Assembly (NCBI GenBank): GCA_016617855.1
Contig: JAECUM010003635.1
Span: 16,601 to 80,600 of the forward strand
Length of the DNA: 64,000 nucleotides
Direction: 5' to 3'
DNA from: Megalonaias nervosa
Taxonomy: Eukaryota; Mollusca; Bivalvia; Unionida; Unionidae
In this document: piece after piece, positions 48,870-61,089 of the stretch
Layout of the letters: every line of letters begins with the position of its first letter
Numbering within the stretch: the first letter of the stretch is position 1
Translations under genes and position numbers: made by a program
Notes under the pieces: generated by a model
What the model was told of the DNA's origin: nothing
Databases searched by the model: none
What the model saw: only the letters and a program-made list of their open reading frames with translations

Positions 48870-50490
48870 TCTTTTTCAGCAATCAGAACTGGTTCAGTTA
48901 AGGGAAGAGGTGTGCATCCTGTGCAGAAGGGCACAGTAGAGAGGGTGGAAAATGACCAGTCTCTGGCTTTCTACTCAGGATTTTCATGGTGTCCCTCAAG
49001 ACAGAAAGATTCAGCTTTAATCTTTTGCCTTAAACACATTTCTTCAGGAGGAACTATTCAGAGCAATTTGGTTTTGTTGGTTTAATGCCATTTTTCAGCA
49101 CTTGGTGGGCTATAGATGGCGTCCAGTATATTTGATAGGGGTAGAACATGAGAAGAAGCACCAACCCACAAGAAACTACTGGCATGCTTTCTCACATACC
49201 CACTTTGGCAAAGTTGATAATAGAATCAAAGGTGAGATGTTGATCATCTGTAGAGGCAAGCACCTTAAACCACTTGGCCACCCATGGCCCCCATTCAAGA
49301 TGGAGACTGCTACCTCAGTCAGGAACACCATAATGCCTGGTGACTCAGCAGTCTCCATTGATCTTCAGGCTGCATATTTTCACACCCCAATTTATCCTTC
49401 TCACAGAAAATACCTCCAGTTTTGCTTGGATCAGAAAGTTTTCCAATTTCAAGTTTTACCATTCAGTCTTGCCTCTGCTCCTAGAGCTTATACCAGGGTA
49501 ATAGTAGTTGCCACCCACCTGGTGGCTCTGGGGATCCCTGTTCTCCAGTTTTTTGATGACTGGTTGATATACAATGGCCACCTGCAAGTTCTGTATCACT
49601 GCTGGTCCATGTTAATCTGGCTAGGACTCTTTCTGAAACTAGAGAATTTTCAAGAAGCTGAAGCTAATCATTTCATACAATTTTGTTAGCATGGGGATGA
49701 GTTTGCTCACCGATCTTTGGCAAGGTTGTGTTCCACTGGACAGGGTAGACAGAATCCTGGGTCATTTGGTGGTGCTTCAAGCTAAGACCTCATCTGCTTA
49801 CTTGTATCTATCCCACCTGAAGAGCCTGAATTCTGGTGGATCTGGTTCCAGGATGAAGACTGCACTTGTGTCCTCTCCAGTTTCTGCTTCTGGTGAACTG
49901 GAAACCTCACAAGGATCCTTTGTCAGCTTGTATTTATCTCTGATCAAATTTTCTTCACTACTGGAGTTGGTGGACTGGTTTCTAGCAAGAGTCCCAATGC
50001 ACACCACCTAATTTCCACTCCTCTCTGTACACAGAAACATCAGTTTTGGGTTGAGGCACTCACTTGGAGCCAGAATGAGTACTCAGGGTTCATGATCCTG
50101 GGAAGAAGCTACCCTTGACATAAACAATTTGGAAATGAGTACAGTTATTTTTAGCCCTCCATGGTGGTGTGAACCAAATAAGGTGTTGTGTGATGGTCTC
50201 TGACAACACTATTATTGTGCCTGAGTAGACAAGAAGGTACATATGCTCATTCTTTCTGCATGGAGGTTCGGAACTCCTTCCCTGGGCAGCCAAAAAGTTT
50301 ATTACCCTCTGTATTCGACATGTTCTTGGCAAGAAAAATATATGGGTGAACAGTCTGTCCAGGACAAGCAGAGTAGTCCTCACAGAATGGTCTCTGCACC
50401 AGTCCTTTGAAGAGTCCATATCCAGACTGTGTGTAAGATCCTTGGTAGACTTGCTAAAACTAATTTTAATAATGTAATACTCACCTCTCA
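48870..50490 (+). mobile_element. DIRS-like retrotransposon, broken RT and RNase H
   Basis: QKGTVERVENDQSLAFYSG (48922 on) is the N-terminal RT block. After an inserted SINE, FKMETATSVRNTIMPGD and SIDLQAAYFHTPIYPSHRKY follow, then VLPFSLASAPRAYTRV and FFDDWLIY, where FFDD stands for the usual YLDD and keeps both Asp. Past a stop at 49687, 49700-50010 is the region after RT. 50170-50400 holds an RNase H end (VSDNTIIV, then GKKNIWVNSLSR and VLTEWSLHQSF). Gag, methyltransferase-like and recombinase parts are missing. This is typical DIRS1 order. Confidence 0.88.
49066..49290 (-). mobile_element. tRNA-derived SINE family B, copy 3, inside DIRS RT
   Basis: Read on the minus strand it has the A-box region GGTGGCCAAGTGGTTTAAGG, the family words 'gccagtagtttcttgtggg' and 'agcccaccaagtgctgaaaa', and an (AAACC)-type tail. 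It splits the DIRS frame before FKMETA. The longest frame here (49102-49689) joins SINE and RT sequence by accident. Confidence 0.85.
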
Positions 50491-50735
50491 CTATTGTATG
50501 ATCCCCTCCTAACCTGCTTTTATGGTCTAAACATAGCCTTGGTCTAAGTCAGAAAGGAGTATCCTGCATGAGTTGATGATGTGGTAGTCACATTAGTTCT
50601 ACGTTCTGTTTTATAATTTTAGTATGTTCTATTTAATGGGAAGTTCATACTGTGAACTGCAACAAGGGGACTCTCATCTAGGAGGAGGTAAGCAAGACGA
50701 TACTGACCAGTAAGTATTACATTCAAATTAGTTTA
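50465..50735. repeat. Inverted repeat pair at the DIRS 3' end
   Basis: 'aatgtaatactcacct' near 50471 is the inverse of 'ccagtaagtattacatt' near 50709. The two arms enclose about 220 bp. This is the same kind of arm, with the shared core 'tact(t/c)acc', as at 26.4-26.7 kb. Confidence 0.6.
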
Positions 50736-51276
50736 TAACCCACAAAAAGCAAGTTTGATTAACAGACATGCTAACAAAAACACAAAAGTATTTAGAAATA
50801 GCCTTTAAAAACAAATATAACCAGTTATTCAAATCAGTAATGTCAATCGGACCATGTATATGTTATAAAAAAAAATGATCATTGATTTTATTATATGAAG
50901 CATCCATTACTACTTGTTTGAAACATTTTCGTTAAAGCTGACATGTATAGTTTAATGTTGCATGTAAGTAAATGGGGACCATAGTCATGAGTGGAGTTCC
51001 TCGATTACAGGATCTGCTGGGACATGTGTTGATCATAGCATGATGTGAAAGTTGTTTTCTTATGGGCTTTCCCCAACTGTGGGGGCATTGCATGGATATG
51101 CATCAGTTTGCTCTTTTGTATGTATATTGATATTTGCACAGATCCTTTTCATTCATTGGCAACTCCCATGATATAGACACTGAAGATGTTGAATCCATAA
51201 CTACTGGTCTACAGTATTTATAGGGTACTAACTTAAGCAGTAGAAAAATAAGAATGCTAGACAACAGGTTGCTTTG

Positions 51277-52455
51277 GTAGTAGTCTTTACATAAGTGTGG
51301 AGCCTAGGGAGATTGCATGTCATCTCAAGTAGGAGTCTTTATTTAAGTGGGGACACTAGGGAGATTACGTGTCATCTCAAGTAGGAATCTTTATTTAAGT
51401 GGGGAGACTAGGGAGGTTATGTATCATCTCTAGTAGGAGTCTTTACTTAAGTGTGGAGACTAGATGAGATTATGTGTCATCTCTAGTAGGTGACTTTACT
51501 TAAGTGGGGGAGACTAGGGAGATGATGTGTCATCTCTAGTAGGAGTCTTTACTTGGTGTGGAAAATAGTGGAGGTTGTGTCATCTCTAAGTAGGAGTCTT
51601 TATTTAAGTGGGGAGACTAGGGAGGTTATGTGTCATCTTTAGTAGAAGTCTTTACTTAAGTGTGGAGAAAAGTGGAGATTATGTGTCATCTCTAGTAGGA
51701 GTCTTTACTTAAGTGTGGAGACCAGTGGTGATAATGTGTCATCTCTAGTAGGTGACTTTACTTAAGTGGGGGAGACTAGGGAGATGATGTGTCATCTCTA
51801 GTAGGAGTCTTTACTTGGTGTGGAAAATAGTGGAGGTTGTGTCATCTCTAAGTAGGAGTCTTTATTTAAGTGGGGAGACTAGGGAGGTTATGTGTCATCT
51901 TTAGTAGAAGTCTTTACTTAAGTGTGGAGAAAAGTGGAGATTATGTGTCATCGCTAGTAGGAGTCTTTACTTAAGTGTGGAGACCAGTGGTGATTATGTG
52001 TCATCTCTAGTAGGTGACTTTACTTAAGTGGGGGAGACTAGGGAGATGATTTGTCATCTCTAGTAGGTGTCTTTACTTAAGTGTGGAGACTAGGGAGATT
52101 ATGTATCATCTCCTGTAGGTGTCTTAAGTGGGAAGACTGGTGGAGATTATGTGTCATCTCTAATAGGTGCCTTAAGTTGGGAGACTACGGAGATTATGTG
52201 TCATCTCTTGTAGGTGCCTTAAGTTGGGAGACTACGGAGATTATGTGTCATCTCTTGTAGGTGTCTTAAATGGGGAGACTAGTGGAGATTATGTGTCATC
52301 TCTAGTAAGCGTCTTTACTTAAGTGGGGAGACTAGGGAGATTATGTGTCATCTTTTGTAGGTGTCTTAAGTGGGGAGACTATGGAGATATGTGTCATCTC
52401 TAGTAGGAGTCTTTACTTAAGTGGAGAGATTTGGAAATTATATGTAATCTTTGAT
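51277..52455 (+). repeat. 52-bp minisatellite with a 262-bp higher-order repeat
   Basis: The unit is 'gtgtcatctctagtaggagt' plus 'ctttacttaagtggggagac' plus 'tagggagattat', about 23 copies. The phrase starting 'ctctagtaggtgacttta' recurs at 51481, 51743 and 52005, exactly 262 bp apart. Five-unit blocks were therefore duplicated as wholes. Later units are shorter (gtaggtgccttaagttggg). Confidence 0.95.
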
Positions 52456-52459
52456 GCTA

Positions 52460-53354
52460 CAAGTCCAGTTCAGCCCCTGAAATCAGCTGTCTCAGTGTGT
52501 CCTTAAAAAGGACACCTAGATCCCATTTCCTATGCATGATGTAAAGGACTGGAGAAAAAAGAGAAATATGTGTTCTCAAACAAAACAAACCAGCCAAATC
52601 TACTTGTGATCTCAAACAAGAACTTACCAAATCTACTTGTGACCTCAAACAACAACTGACCAAAAAAAGTCTTCTTATGGTCTCAGACAAATAGGTTTAA
52701 CACTCAGATGCTGGCCAATGTACAAATGATAGACATGAGTTTACACTGTTGACAATAGGGTATGCTTTACAGGTGGTTAGATACGGTAACTTTTTTTTTT
52801 TAAGTACATACACAATTTTGCAGGTATTAGAGATTACAATAATGCCACAGGATTAAAAATTATTGGCACCAAAATGTATGTCACTAATGACAAATGCTAG
52901 AGACATTGCTGTCTATGTATGCAATCACTATAAGCTAGGAAATTATTGATTTACACACAGACAGAAAAAGTTATGTGATTAATGATTGTCATCATACAAA
53001 TATCATCTAACAAGGCAAAATAGAACTATTTTGTTAATATGTCTTCTGAGAATTGATCTGGATATTTGTAAAATGGATTGAAACAGGAGATAATCTGCAT
53101 AGATGGCGCTTTTCACTGTCACATTGTTCTAACAAAGCTGGATTAGACAGGAAATTATAGAAATATTTCATGCAAACAAAAAAATAAAGTTTTTTCATTT
53201 GAAATGGAGAACTGTAAATTGGAAGATAACAAAATGGAAAATTGATGGTGACAAAGCTATTACATATAATATATTGATCATGGTACAAGAAATACACAAC
53301 ATAAAGGGTAATTTTTATGACCTTCTACAAACGTGAAAGGGACATTATTAAGTA
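52460..53354. other. No gene recognised
   Basis: A small repeat 'ctacttgtgatctcaaacaa' is present twice to three times near 52598-52690. Nothing else. Confidence 0.35.
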
Positions 53355-53574
53355 TTACCTTATGTACTTGCTTATAAGTCAAGACCAGCTGCAAACTGCA
53401 CAGACCCAGATCTGCCATCACATAATGCACTGGTTGACCTAGTCTGTGCAGTTTGTTAGGAGTAATCAGAACAAACATCATAGACCCTGATCTGTATGCA
53501 CATCATGCTACAGAAGATATCTGTTGTTTGCAGCATGACTTGACTAATACATGAGCATATAGGGTTGCACTGGG
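53355..53574. mobile_element. Foldback MITE family M, copy 5
   Basis: Left end 'atgtacttgcttataagtc', inner 'cacagacccagatctgccat' and 'agtctgtgcagtttgttagg'. The right end is worn (gactaatacatgagcatata). Confidence 0.8.
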
Positions 53575-54377
53575 TGCCTGATGTACATTTTACACTAAAT
53601 TTAATCACATTAAACTGAAACATAATCAGAGCAAGTGAGTAGTCAATAGTCTTTGAACAGCCTTATGCCATGCAAAGTAATATAAAAATCCAACATGGAA
53701 ACTCTTACAAAGGCAAACATGTAAATCTTAATTGTCAAATTTGTCTATGTCAAAAATTGACTGACTGTTAATGTTTTTGTAAGAAACATATAAACATTTA
53801 TTTATGTAAGGCAGCATAAGGTCACATCTCATTCTTAGGTGAAAAAAAGAGAACCCAGTATACCTAAAACACCTTAACACCAAAAATTGAGTTCGCATGG
53901 TGTTGAGAGATTTGAGCCATAAAGGTTTTACTTGTGGCATTCAGCTCAAATGCATGTATCTCAGAAAATTTTCAAGGGTATCACTGTGGAAACAGCCTTT
54001 CTGAAAAAAATGTGAAAGGTACACGCTGAAGGTGTATGATAGGTACACTTAAGAGGTATGTTTTAAGCATATGCAAGGTACATACAAACTAGGGACTAAA
54101 CTCTCTCTTCTGTGTTGAAGATATATGTAAGATATATCAAAGATGTCTGTTATTTAGAAGTAATATTTTTTTTCAATTTTGGGTATCATTTTTATGCCTA
54201 AATTGTACTGACTGTATTGGATGGTATATTCCTCTGAAAAGGTACATCCAACATAAAAGTCTCAAGTTGTATTTTAAGTATAGCTTAATGTATTGGTGAT
54301 ATAATGTATACCTTGGGTATAGTCATCAAGGGTTCATAGTTTTCCTCTCATATATCATGGGAATGTGTGGAGAAAAT

Positions 54378-54594
54378 TACCATATATACTCACCTATAAG
54401 TTGATTCCAAATGCAAAGCTGCACAGACCTGGATCTGCCATCGCATAATGTGCCGGCAGATGTGGATCTGTGCAATTTATTAGGAATAATCAGTAAAACA
54501 AACAACTTAGACCCAGGTCTGCAGGAGCATTATGGCAGATCAGTATCTTTGTTGTTTGCAGTCTGACTGTCGCATAAATGAGTATACATGGTAA
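54378..54594. mobile_element. Foldback MITE family M, copy 6
   Basis: Well-kept ends, 'taccatatatactcacctat' and 'ataaatgagtatacatggta', with inner 'cacagacctggatctgccat'. About 217 bp. Confidence 0.85.
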
Positions 54595-54934
54595 TAGAAA
54601 GATCCAGATTCACACAATGAGGAAAAAGCCACACATGTCCATGCCTTGTTCACACAGTATTATAAGTGACCCAATGAGCCACACTAATACCCTAAGGTCT
54701 GCAGTGGATGATGGAATCCATGCACATCTTGACAGATTAATGTGGATGCAATTGTTCTTGTCACAACAAACAAGTACCAAGTCTGAACACCAGATTTTCT
54801 CAAGATATATTATTAACTGGCTGATGTTCTATTTAGATGCAGTACTTTTGTCTGTAGTTATGTAAGAGGTACTAAGGAAGTATACCTACAATATACTTCT
54901 GAGACAGGTACATCTTTAAAGGTATGCTTCTGAT

Positions 54935-55612
54935 AATATAACTTCAGTGTAGTGTGCAAGGTGTACTTGAGGTATAAAAACCAATATAGTGTGCAAGGTG
55001 TACTTGAGGTATAAAAACCAATATAGTGTGCAAGGTGTACTTGAGGTATAAAAACCAATATAGTGTGCAAGATGTACTTGAAGTATAAAAACCAATATAG
55101 TGTGCAAGATGTACTTGAGGTATAAAAACCAATATTGTTTGCAAGGTGTACTTGAGGTACAAATCAGTGTAGTGTTCAAGGTGTACTTGAGGTACAAATC
55201 AGTGTAGTGTGCAAGTTGTACTTGAGGTATAAATCATTGTAGTGTGCAAGTTGTACTTGAGGTACAAATCAGTGTAGTGTGCAAGGTGTACTTGAGGTAC
55301 AAAATCTGTGTAGTGTGCAAGGTGTATTTGAGGTACAGAATCAGTATAGTGTGTAAGGTGTATTCAAGGTACAGAATCAATATAGTGTACAAGGTGTACA
55401 TGAGGTACAAAATCAGTGTAGCGTACAAGGTGTACTTGAGGCAGGTACAAATCAATGTAGTGTGCAAGGTGTACTTGAGGTACAAATCAATGTAGTGTGC
55501 AAGGTGTACTTGAGGTACAAATCAATGTAGTGTACAAGGTGTACTTGAGGTACAAAATCAGTGTAGTGTACAAGGTGTACTTGAGGTACAAATCAGTGTA
55601 GTGTACAAGTAT
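54935..55612 (+). repeat. ~35-37 bp minisatellite, about 19 copies
   Basis: The unit is 'tagtgtgcaaggtgtacttg' plus 'aggtataaaaaccaata' (37 bp) on the left. It changes to 'aggtacaaatcagtg' units (35-36 bp) on the right. Unit lengths near multiples of three keep frames open on both strands, giving false 70-95 codon ORFs. Confidence 0.96.
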
Positions 55613-55989
55613 AGTAATAGGTTAATTATAACATGTAATATCAGTAGCAAAAGTTTGATTTCATGTTGTTCAAATTCTCTATTGCATGACTGGAAGATTT
55701 CAGGTGAGGTTATTATATGGGTATGAAGGGAATTCCATTGAAAAATAGACACTGAAAAAGGAGAACATTTAGAAGTCTTAGTTTTATGGAATTGTCTTAA
55801 TGCCTCTCTTAGATTACAAAGTGTATTTGCTTACATTTAGAAGTTGTCCTTGCAAGATCCTCAACCACTATGGTAAGCTCTGTCTGTTTTCATGAAAAGC
55901 TTGTTTTAGGTCATACATGATTCCACTATCATTCAACTGTTTTACATTTGAAGCTACAGTGCGTTCTTTGACTTTACAAAGTATTCAGT

Positions 55990-56440
55990 TTAGAATAAAG
56001 GTGTAAAAAATTAGAATATTTGTGTAAGAATGCAAGCTAGAATGCACATGTAAGAATGCAAGTTAGAATGCATGTGTAAAAATGCAATTTAGTATGCATG
56101 TATAAGAATGCAAGTTAGAATGCATGTGTAAGAATGCAAGTTAGAATACATATGTAAGATTGCAAGTTAGAATGCAGGCGTAAGAATGCAAGTTAGAATG
56201 CATGTGTAAGAATGCAGTTTAGAATGCATGTGTAAGAATGCAAGTTAGAATACATGTGTAAGAATGCAAGTTAGAATATATGTGATATGATTCAAGTTAA
56301 AATACATGTGTAAGAATGCAAGTTAGAATATATGTGTTAGGATTCAAGTTAAAATGCATTGTGTAAAAATTTCAGTTAGAATACATGTGTAAGAATACAA
56401 GTTAGAATGCATGTGTAAGAATTAAAGTTAGAATATATAT
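55990..56440 (+). repeat. 26-bp minisatellite, about 17 copies
   Basis: The unit is 'aatgcaagttagaatgcatg' plus 'tgtaag', with moderate decay (gcagttt, atatgtg). Confidence 0.95.
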
Positions 56441-56449
56441 GTTAGAGAA

Positions 56450-56999
56450 TGTGTGCTACACCTTTGAATTTGCATAAATGATGTAACATTTCCCCTCCTT
56501 AAAAAATGTGAATTGCAACAAATTTTTCACTAGTGTTTCTCAAGTTCATTTGAAATGTTAACTTCATTCATGCATTTTAATTTCTAATTTATTCAAAACT
56601 TTTTTTTATTTCACTTTGGTTTTTATTTTTTGTTTTTTTCATTATATGATTATCTCCTTTTTACATCAGAGTAAACACTGCATTATAGATAATAAAAAAA
56701 TAAATGTCATTGTCATAATTTATTTGTTCCATTACTTTTATTTTAATACAGCTGAACTTGCCTTAAACGATATCTTAATTAAGCAGCTGCATGTCTGAAA
56801 CAACTTCATTTGCAAAGACCCTGTTGAGAAATTTTAGAAGAAAATTGTCAAACCTGTATTAAGCACCCACTTGTCTTAATAGCCCAGTGTCTGATCTTGC
56901 TGCCACAATGCCACATGACTAATATAGGTCAGAATTTAGAGTTTTGCCTTAGTGTGATGTTTTTTATGTGCCTGTAAATACAGGTTATGTTGTACTTGA
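56450..56999. other. Intergenic; possible worn DNA-transposon relic
   Basis: 'cagctgaacttgccttaaac' at about 56749 and 'acctgtattaagcacccac' at about 56852 have the wording of common MITE ends. No clear inverted pair was found. A frame following 'taatacag' here was considered as an exon and rejected. Confidence 0.35.
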
Positions 57000-57029
57000 C
57001 GACCCAATCCACTAGACTCTGCAGAATCA

Positions 57030-58130
57030 TAATTAGGATATCAATTTCAGCAAAATTCAATATTTTCTTTTAGAAATGGACATGTATATTTCTTTAACAG
57101 TTTTAGGTACATAACATTAGTAATTTCTGCTGAAATCAAAGAAAAGTGAAGTTATAATGTTAATTTGTACATGTCATATAAAATAAATTCCATCAAGGTG
57201 TCAGAGTGCAAAAGGTGAAAATTTGACTTCTTTTTTTTCTTCCCTATAGTACCCACAGTTTTCACGTTATGGACCCCCTTTACTCCAAATCTCCAACTTA
57301 TCCCACTTTTTGCAAAGGTTCATCTGCCTGTGTGGTGTGCAGTTCAAACCAGTCTGCTTTTGATCTACGTGCAACAGGTTTCAAATTCTGACAAAATCCA
57401 TTTCCAAACTGGAAATTTTTTGACCAAAAAAAATCTGTCCTCAGAAATTATGCTTTGCTTTGCATTATTTTTAAATGTGAGTAGAAAATTAAATAATTTG
57501 GTATCATTGTAGAACTGCATCTTTCACCTTTTCTGTCAAAGCTGCCACTTTGGTGTGCAATGAATGTTGTTGACGTTACAGAACTTGGAAGTAGGCATTA
57601 TGTCATGACTTGTAAATGTGGCAGTCTGGGTTAATGAGTTAACAAGGGGGGGGGGGACTCAAAACAGATGTGGCCAATACCTATGAACCTCCAATAAATA
57701 CAGTTGCGATTTACAGGTGTGCTGGAAGTTTAGTGATAGTTCAAGCTTAATGTCTCCCACTATGAATCATACAAATTCAGATCTTCATAACTTCAACATT
57801 TGTTATGAATTTTCCAGTATATACTAAAAAATTACCACTAATTCACACTGGGTATGTGTTGACATAAAATACTCAGATTTGATATGATGTGCTGTGCTAA
57901 TGAGTAGACATGGTTATCTGTGGTCTGGTGACAGATCAATTAGCGTATCAATTTCTAGAAATTAAATATTTCTTTTACAAATTGAGACATATTTTTCTAA
58001 TGCAGTTTTAGGTATACACTTGTGTTGATAAAAAAAATTTCATTGAAATCAGAGAAACAATAGTGAAGTTATAATGTCAATTTATACATGTTATGCATTA
58101 TGTAAATTATAATCGGTTATGGTGTAAAGG
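57030..58130 (+). repeat. Dispersed ~180-bp repeat, two copies
   Basis: 57040-57195 and 57945-58105 share 'tatcaatttc', 'cagttttaggta', 'gaaatcaaagaaa' and 'gtgaagttataatgt' in order, about 905 bp apart. The bases between include a G9 run and short frames without domains. Confidence 0.65.
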
Positions 58131-60058
58131 ATGTCTTTGTTACAATTCTTACTCTCTACAGTAGGTGGTACACAGAAAATGACACAAGACTGCAAGTGTC
58201 TGGCAACTTGATTTGTCTATGCTTTCAAAACATTTTAAGTAACTCAGACACAAGCTTGAAATCCCTAAAATTGAGAAATGACACTTGTAGTATACATCTT
58301 GAAATTTGTCAGTCTAGTAGAAGGACAAACTTATGAAAAATAAAAATTCTTTGATTCTGATGTAATTCTAATTAAAGTTCAAGACTGTAAAGATTTAAGG
58401 CTGTGCATCAGTTTAATTTCTTGATCAATAAGTTTCAAGAAAAGGAGTGCTGGTAGAACTTTATAAACTTTAGTGTATTGATAACTGATGATAGATCAAT
58501 TATAGTCACTAAGTGGAGAAAACAAAACAATAAAAAACAGATGTGGCCTCTCTACCAAGAGTTAACAGCTCAGTTGTTAAGATACACTATATAATCATTG
58601 TTGGATGGTTACACTTTCTTTGTGATTCTGTACACAGGTCAACATGGCTGGAATTTTTACATAGATATGGCTTGGAAGAAAGTCAGTGGTCATTATATGA
58701 CCTTTTTCCCCAATAAATAATTCCACAGACAGCACTACAGGGAGTTCAGCTCTTTAGCAAACTAGATAATAATCAATACCCCAATGTTTTAGTCTAAAAT
58801 TGTTTGAATGTTCAGCAACATTAATTTAATTTTCTTGTGTGTTTTTTTTCTTTCTGCTAAAATAGATATTTAATGCTCAAAGAATTAAACACTTTCTGCA
58901 TTAGTGTGAAACCTGCTGAGAGAACATGATTTTATTTTGTTTACTCATTGATATAGTGACTGGTGTTGGTCTGTTGATTTACTGACTTATAACCAGTGTG
59001 AGCTTTATATAATATACCTATGTGTAACTGGACTACTGGTATATTGCCATCATGATTTTGAATGTACATGTGATTTCATACAAGTTTCGTATTTTCAGAA
59101 ATTTGGCAAGTAGAAAATAATGTATAAAAAATTTTTTCTGCAGATTCATGTATTTGATATATGTACACATTTTTGCTGTTACAAAAATATTTGTGGTTTG
59201 TTGTGGCCATGAAATTGATACACCATTGTTAAAAGTGAATTTACAGTTACATTATACTCTAAAGCGATTTTAACAAATTTAATATATGCACAGATGAAAC
59301 CAGATCCTATACATTAAAACATTTGCGTCACTGTCCAATTCATTCGAAGCATATATCATGCAGAATTCTCAATTTTCTTTTCTTGTGATTGTTATTGAAT
59401 AAAGAGCCAAACAGTTCATTAATGCAGTGAAACCTCCTTAAACTAAACACAGTTTTGACCAGAAATATGGGTCTTTTTGTGGGGGTGGCCATTATAGGTC
59501 TATTACCACTAATTCACTTCCCAGAAAATAAATACAGTAGAATCTAGTCTGTGAAGACAAATGGTCTCTCAAAACAATGGTCTTTCAAGACAAGTTTTAC
59601 TCTACTATAATTTATATACTGGTTCATATTTGACTCCTATACATGTATCATGTTTAACATATTTTTAACATATATTGTGCTTTGCATTTACTTTGTATTA
59701 TAAATCTGCGTGATGTACATCACTGGCAAATCCATATTTTTGTCACAATTTTTGAATACATTTATGTCTTCTAATGGCATATTGAAGATGTTATTTGCTT
59801 GCAAAAGTATTAAGAGCAAATACGGTCTCTATTTTTTCAATTACTGAAGACCTGTAATTCTTCATGGTTTAATGTTCCTGTTTAAACGGTCTGGTTCCTT
59901 TTCTTTCAGATACATGTGATTAATGGTTATAGACTTTTGTATACTTTGGTTTGATACTGCTACAGCTAAATGCATGGATATGGACAGTTTTTAGAAGACC
60001 AGGTTAAAACACTGTTTGGGAATTTTTCACACTATCTTTCTTCAGTATTTCTGTTTAA
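58131..60058. other. No gene; possible worn MITE near 59.4-59.6 kb
   Basis: 'cagtgaaacctccttaaac' (59426) and 'cagtagaatctagtctgtg' (59533) look like DNA-transposon termini. No target duplication is visible. The rest is unremarkable. Confidence 0.35.
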
Positions 60059-60059
60059 G

Positions 60060-60275
60060 TACCATATTGCCTATAAGTAATGTCAAACTGCAAACAAGAA
60101 AAATCCTGATCTGCCATAGCATAATGCGCCAGCAGATCAGAGTCTGTGTTGCATGTTGTATTTATTATTCCAAAGAAACTGCATGGACCTCGATATACCT
60201 GCTCATAATGTGATGGCAGATCTGGGTCTGTGCAGTTTGAAGCTGGACTTGTCTTATAAGTGAGTATATAAGGTA
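60060..60275. mobile_element. Foldback MITE family M, copy 7
   Basis: Left end 'accatattgcctataagt' and right end 'cttataagtgagtatataag', with inner 'cctgatctgccatagc' and 'gatctgggtctgtgcagttt'. A 122-codon minus-strand frame crossing it is not a gene. Confidence 0.85.
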
Positions 60276-60559
60276 CATACCAAAGCTGAAAAGATTTTTT
60301 TTTTTAATTTGTGTGTAGGTTTTCAAATAAATAAGTGAAATAGACACCATAAGTGAAGGGAAATTGTTTCTAAAGTCCTCCATCCAGGAATCATGGTTCA
60401 TCCACTTAAGCCTCAGAAAATGAGTTCTCAGACAGATTATTGATTTTTGCAACAGCATACCAAAGGAGGAAGTAACCACAAAATGATTAAAGTCTTTCAA
60501 GCACCCCTTAATAGAACTACAAAATAAGATCAAGACAAATTTAGTCTCCAGTTGTATTA

Positions 60560-61085
60560 AATGTGCACAAGACTGTATTTAGGTGTGATTGTAATACATG
60601 TATGAAAGGTCAACTCAGGTCCAGAGGTTTTACAATGAGGCCTGATATTCAGTGTCCACAAGACTATTTGGGCTTATTTTGTACTAAGATATATCAACTC
60701 AGCTTTTTGAAAGGACTTAAAACACAAGGCCTGATTTTCAATGTGCACAAGACTGTATTTAGGTGGGATTGTGCTACATGTATGATAGGTCAACTCAAGC
60801 CCAAATACCATACAATATGTATGATAGGTCAACTCAACTACAAGGGCCTTAAAACGAAGCTTGATATTTAGTGTGCATAAGACTATTTGGGTGGGATTGT
60901 CTTACATGTATGATAGGTCAACTCAAGCCCAAAGGCCTTACAACAAGGCCTGATATTCAGTGTGCACAAGACTGTATTGAGGTGTGATTGTGCTACATGT
61001 ATGATAGGTCAACTCAAGTCCAGAGGCCTTACAACAGGGCCTGATATTCAGTGTGCACAAGACTATTTTGGTGGGATTGTACTAT
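60560..61085 (+). repeat. ~85-90 bp tandem repeats, about six copies
   Basis: 'gtgcacaagactgtatttag' with 'acatgtatgataggtcaact' and 'ggccttacaacaaggcctga' recurs near 60562, 60653, 60741, 60872, 60959 and 61040. Confidence 0.9.
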
Positions 61086-61089
61086 GATT

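Noticed and set aside
49102..49689. 195-codon ORF taken as a single gene
   Set aside because: Its first ~60 codons are antisense SINE B sequence and the rest is DIRS RT. It is a chimera.
54858..55495. Several 70-95 codon ORFs rich in Tyr, Thr and Leu on both strands
   Set aside because: They are translations of the 35-37 bp minisatellite.
56755..56798. Possible last exon after 'taatacag' reading AELALNDILIKQLHV then stop
   Set aside because: The phase fits, but the sequence looks like a worn DNA-transposon end, and it is 25 kb from exon 3.
57257..57390. Possible exon after 'cttccctatag' with ~44 open codons
   Set aside because: It lies between two copies of a dispersed repeat, with no motif or supporting donor choice.
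60165..60533. 122-codon minus-strand ORF
   Set aside because: Part is MITE sequence, and the remainder has no domain.
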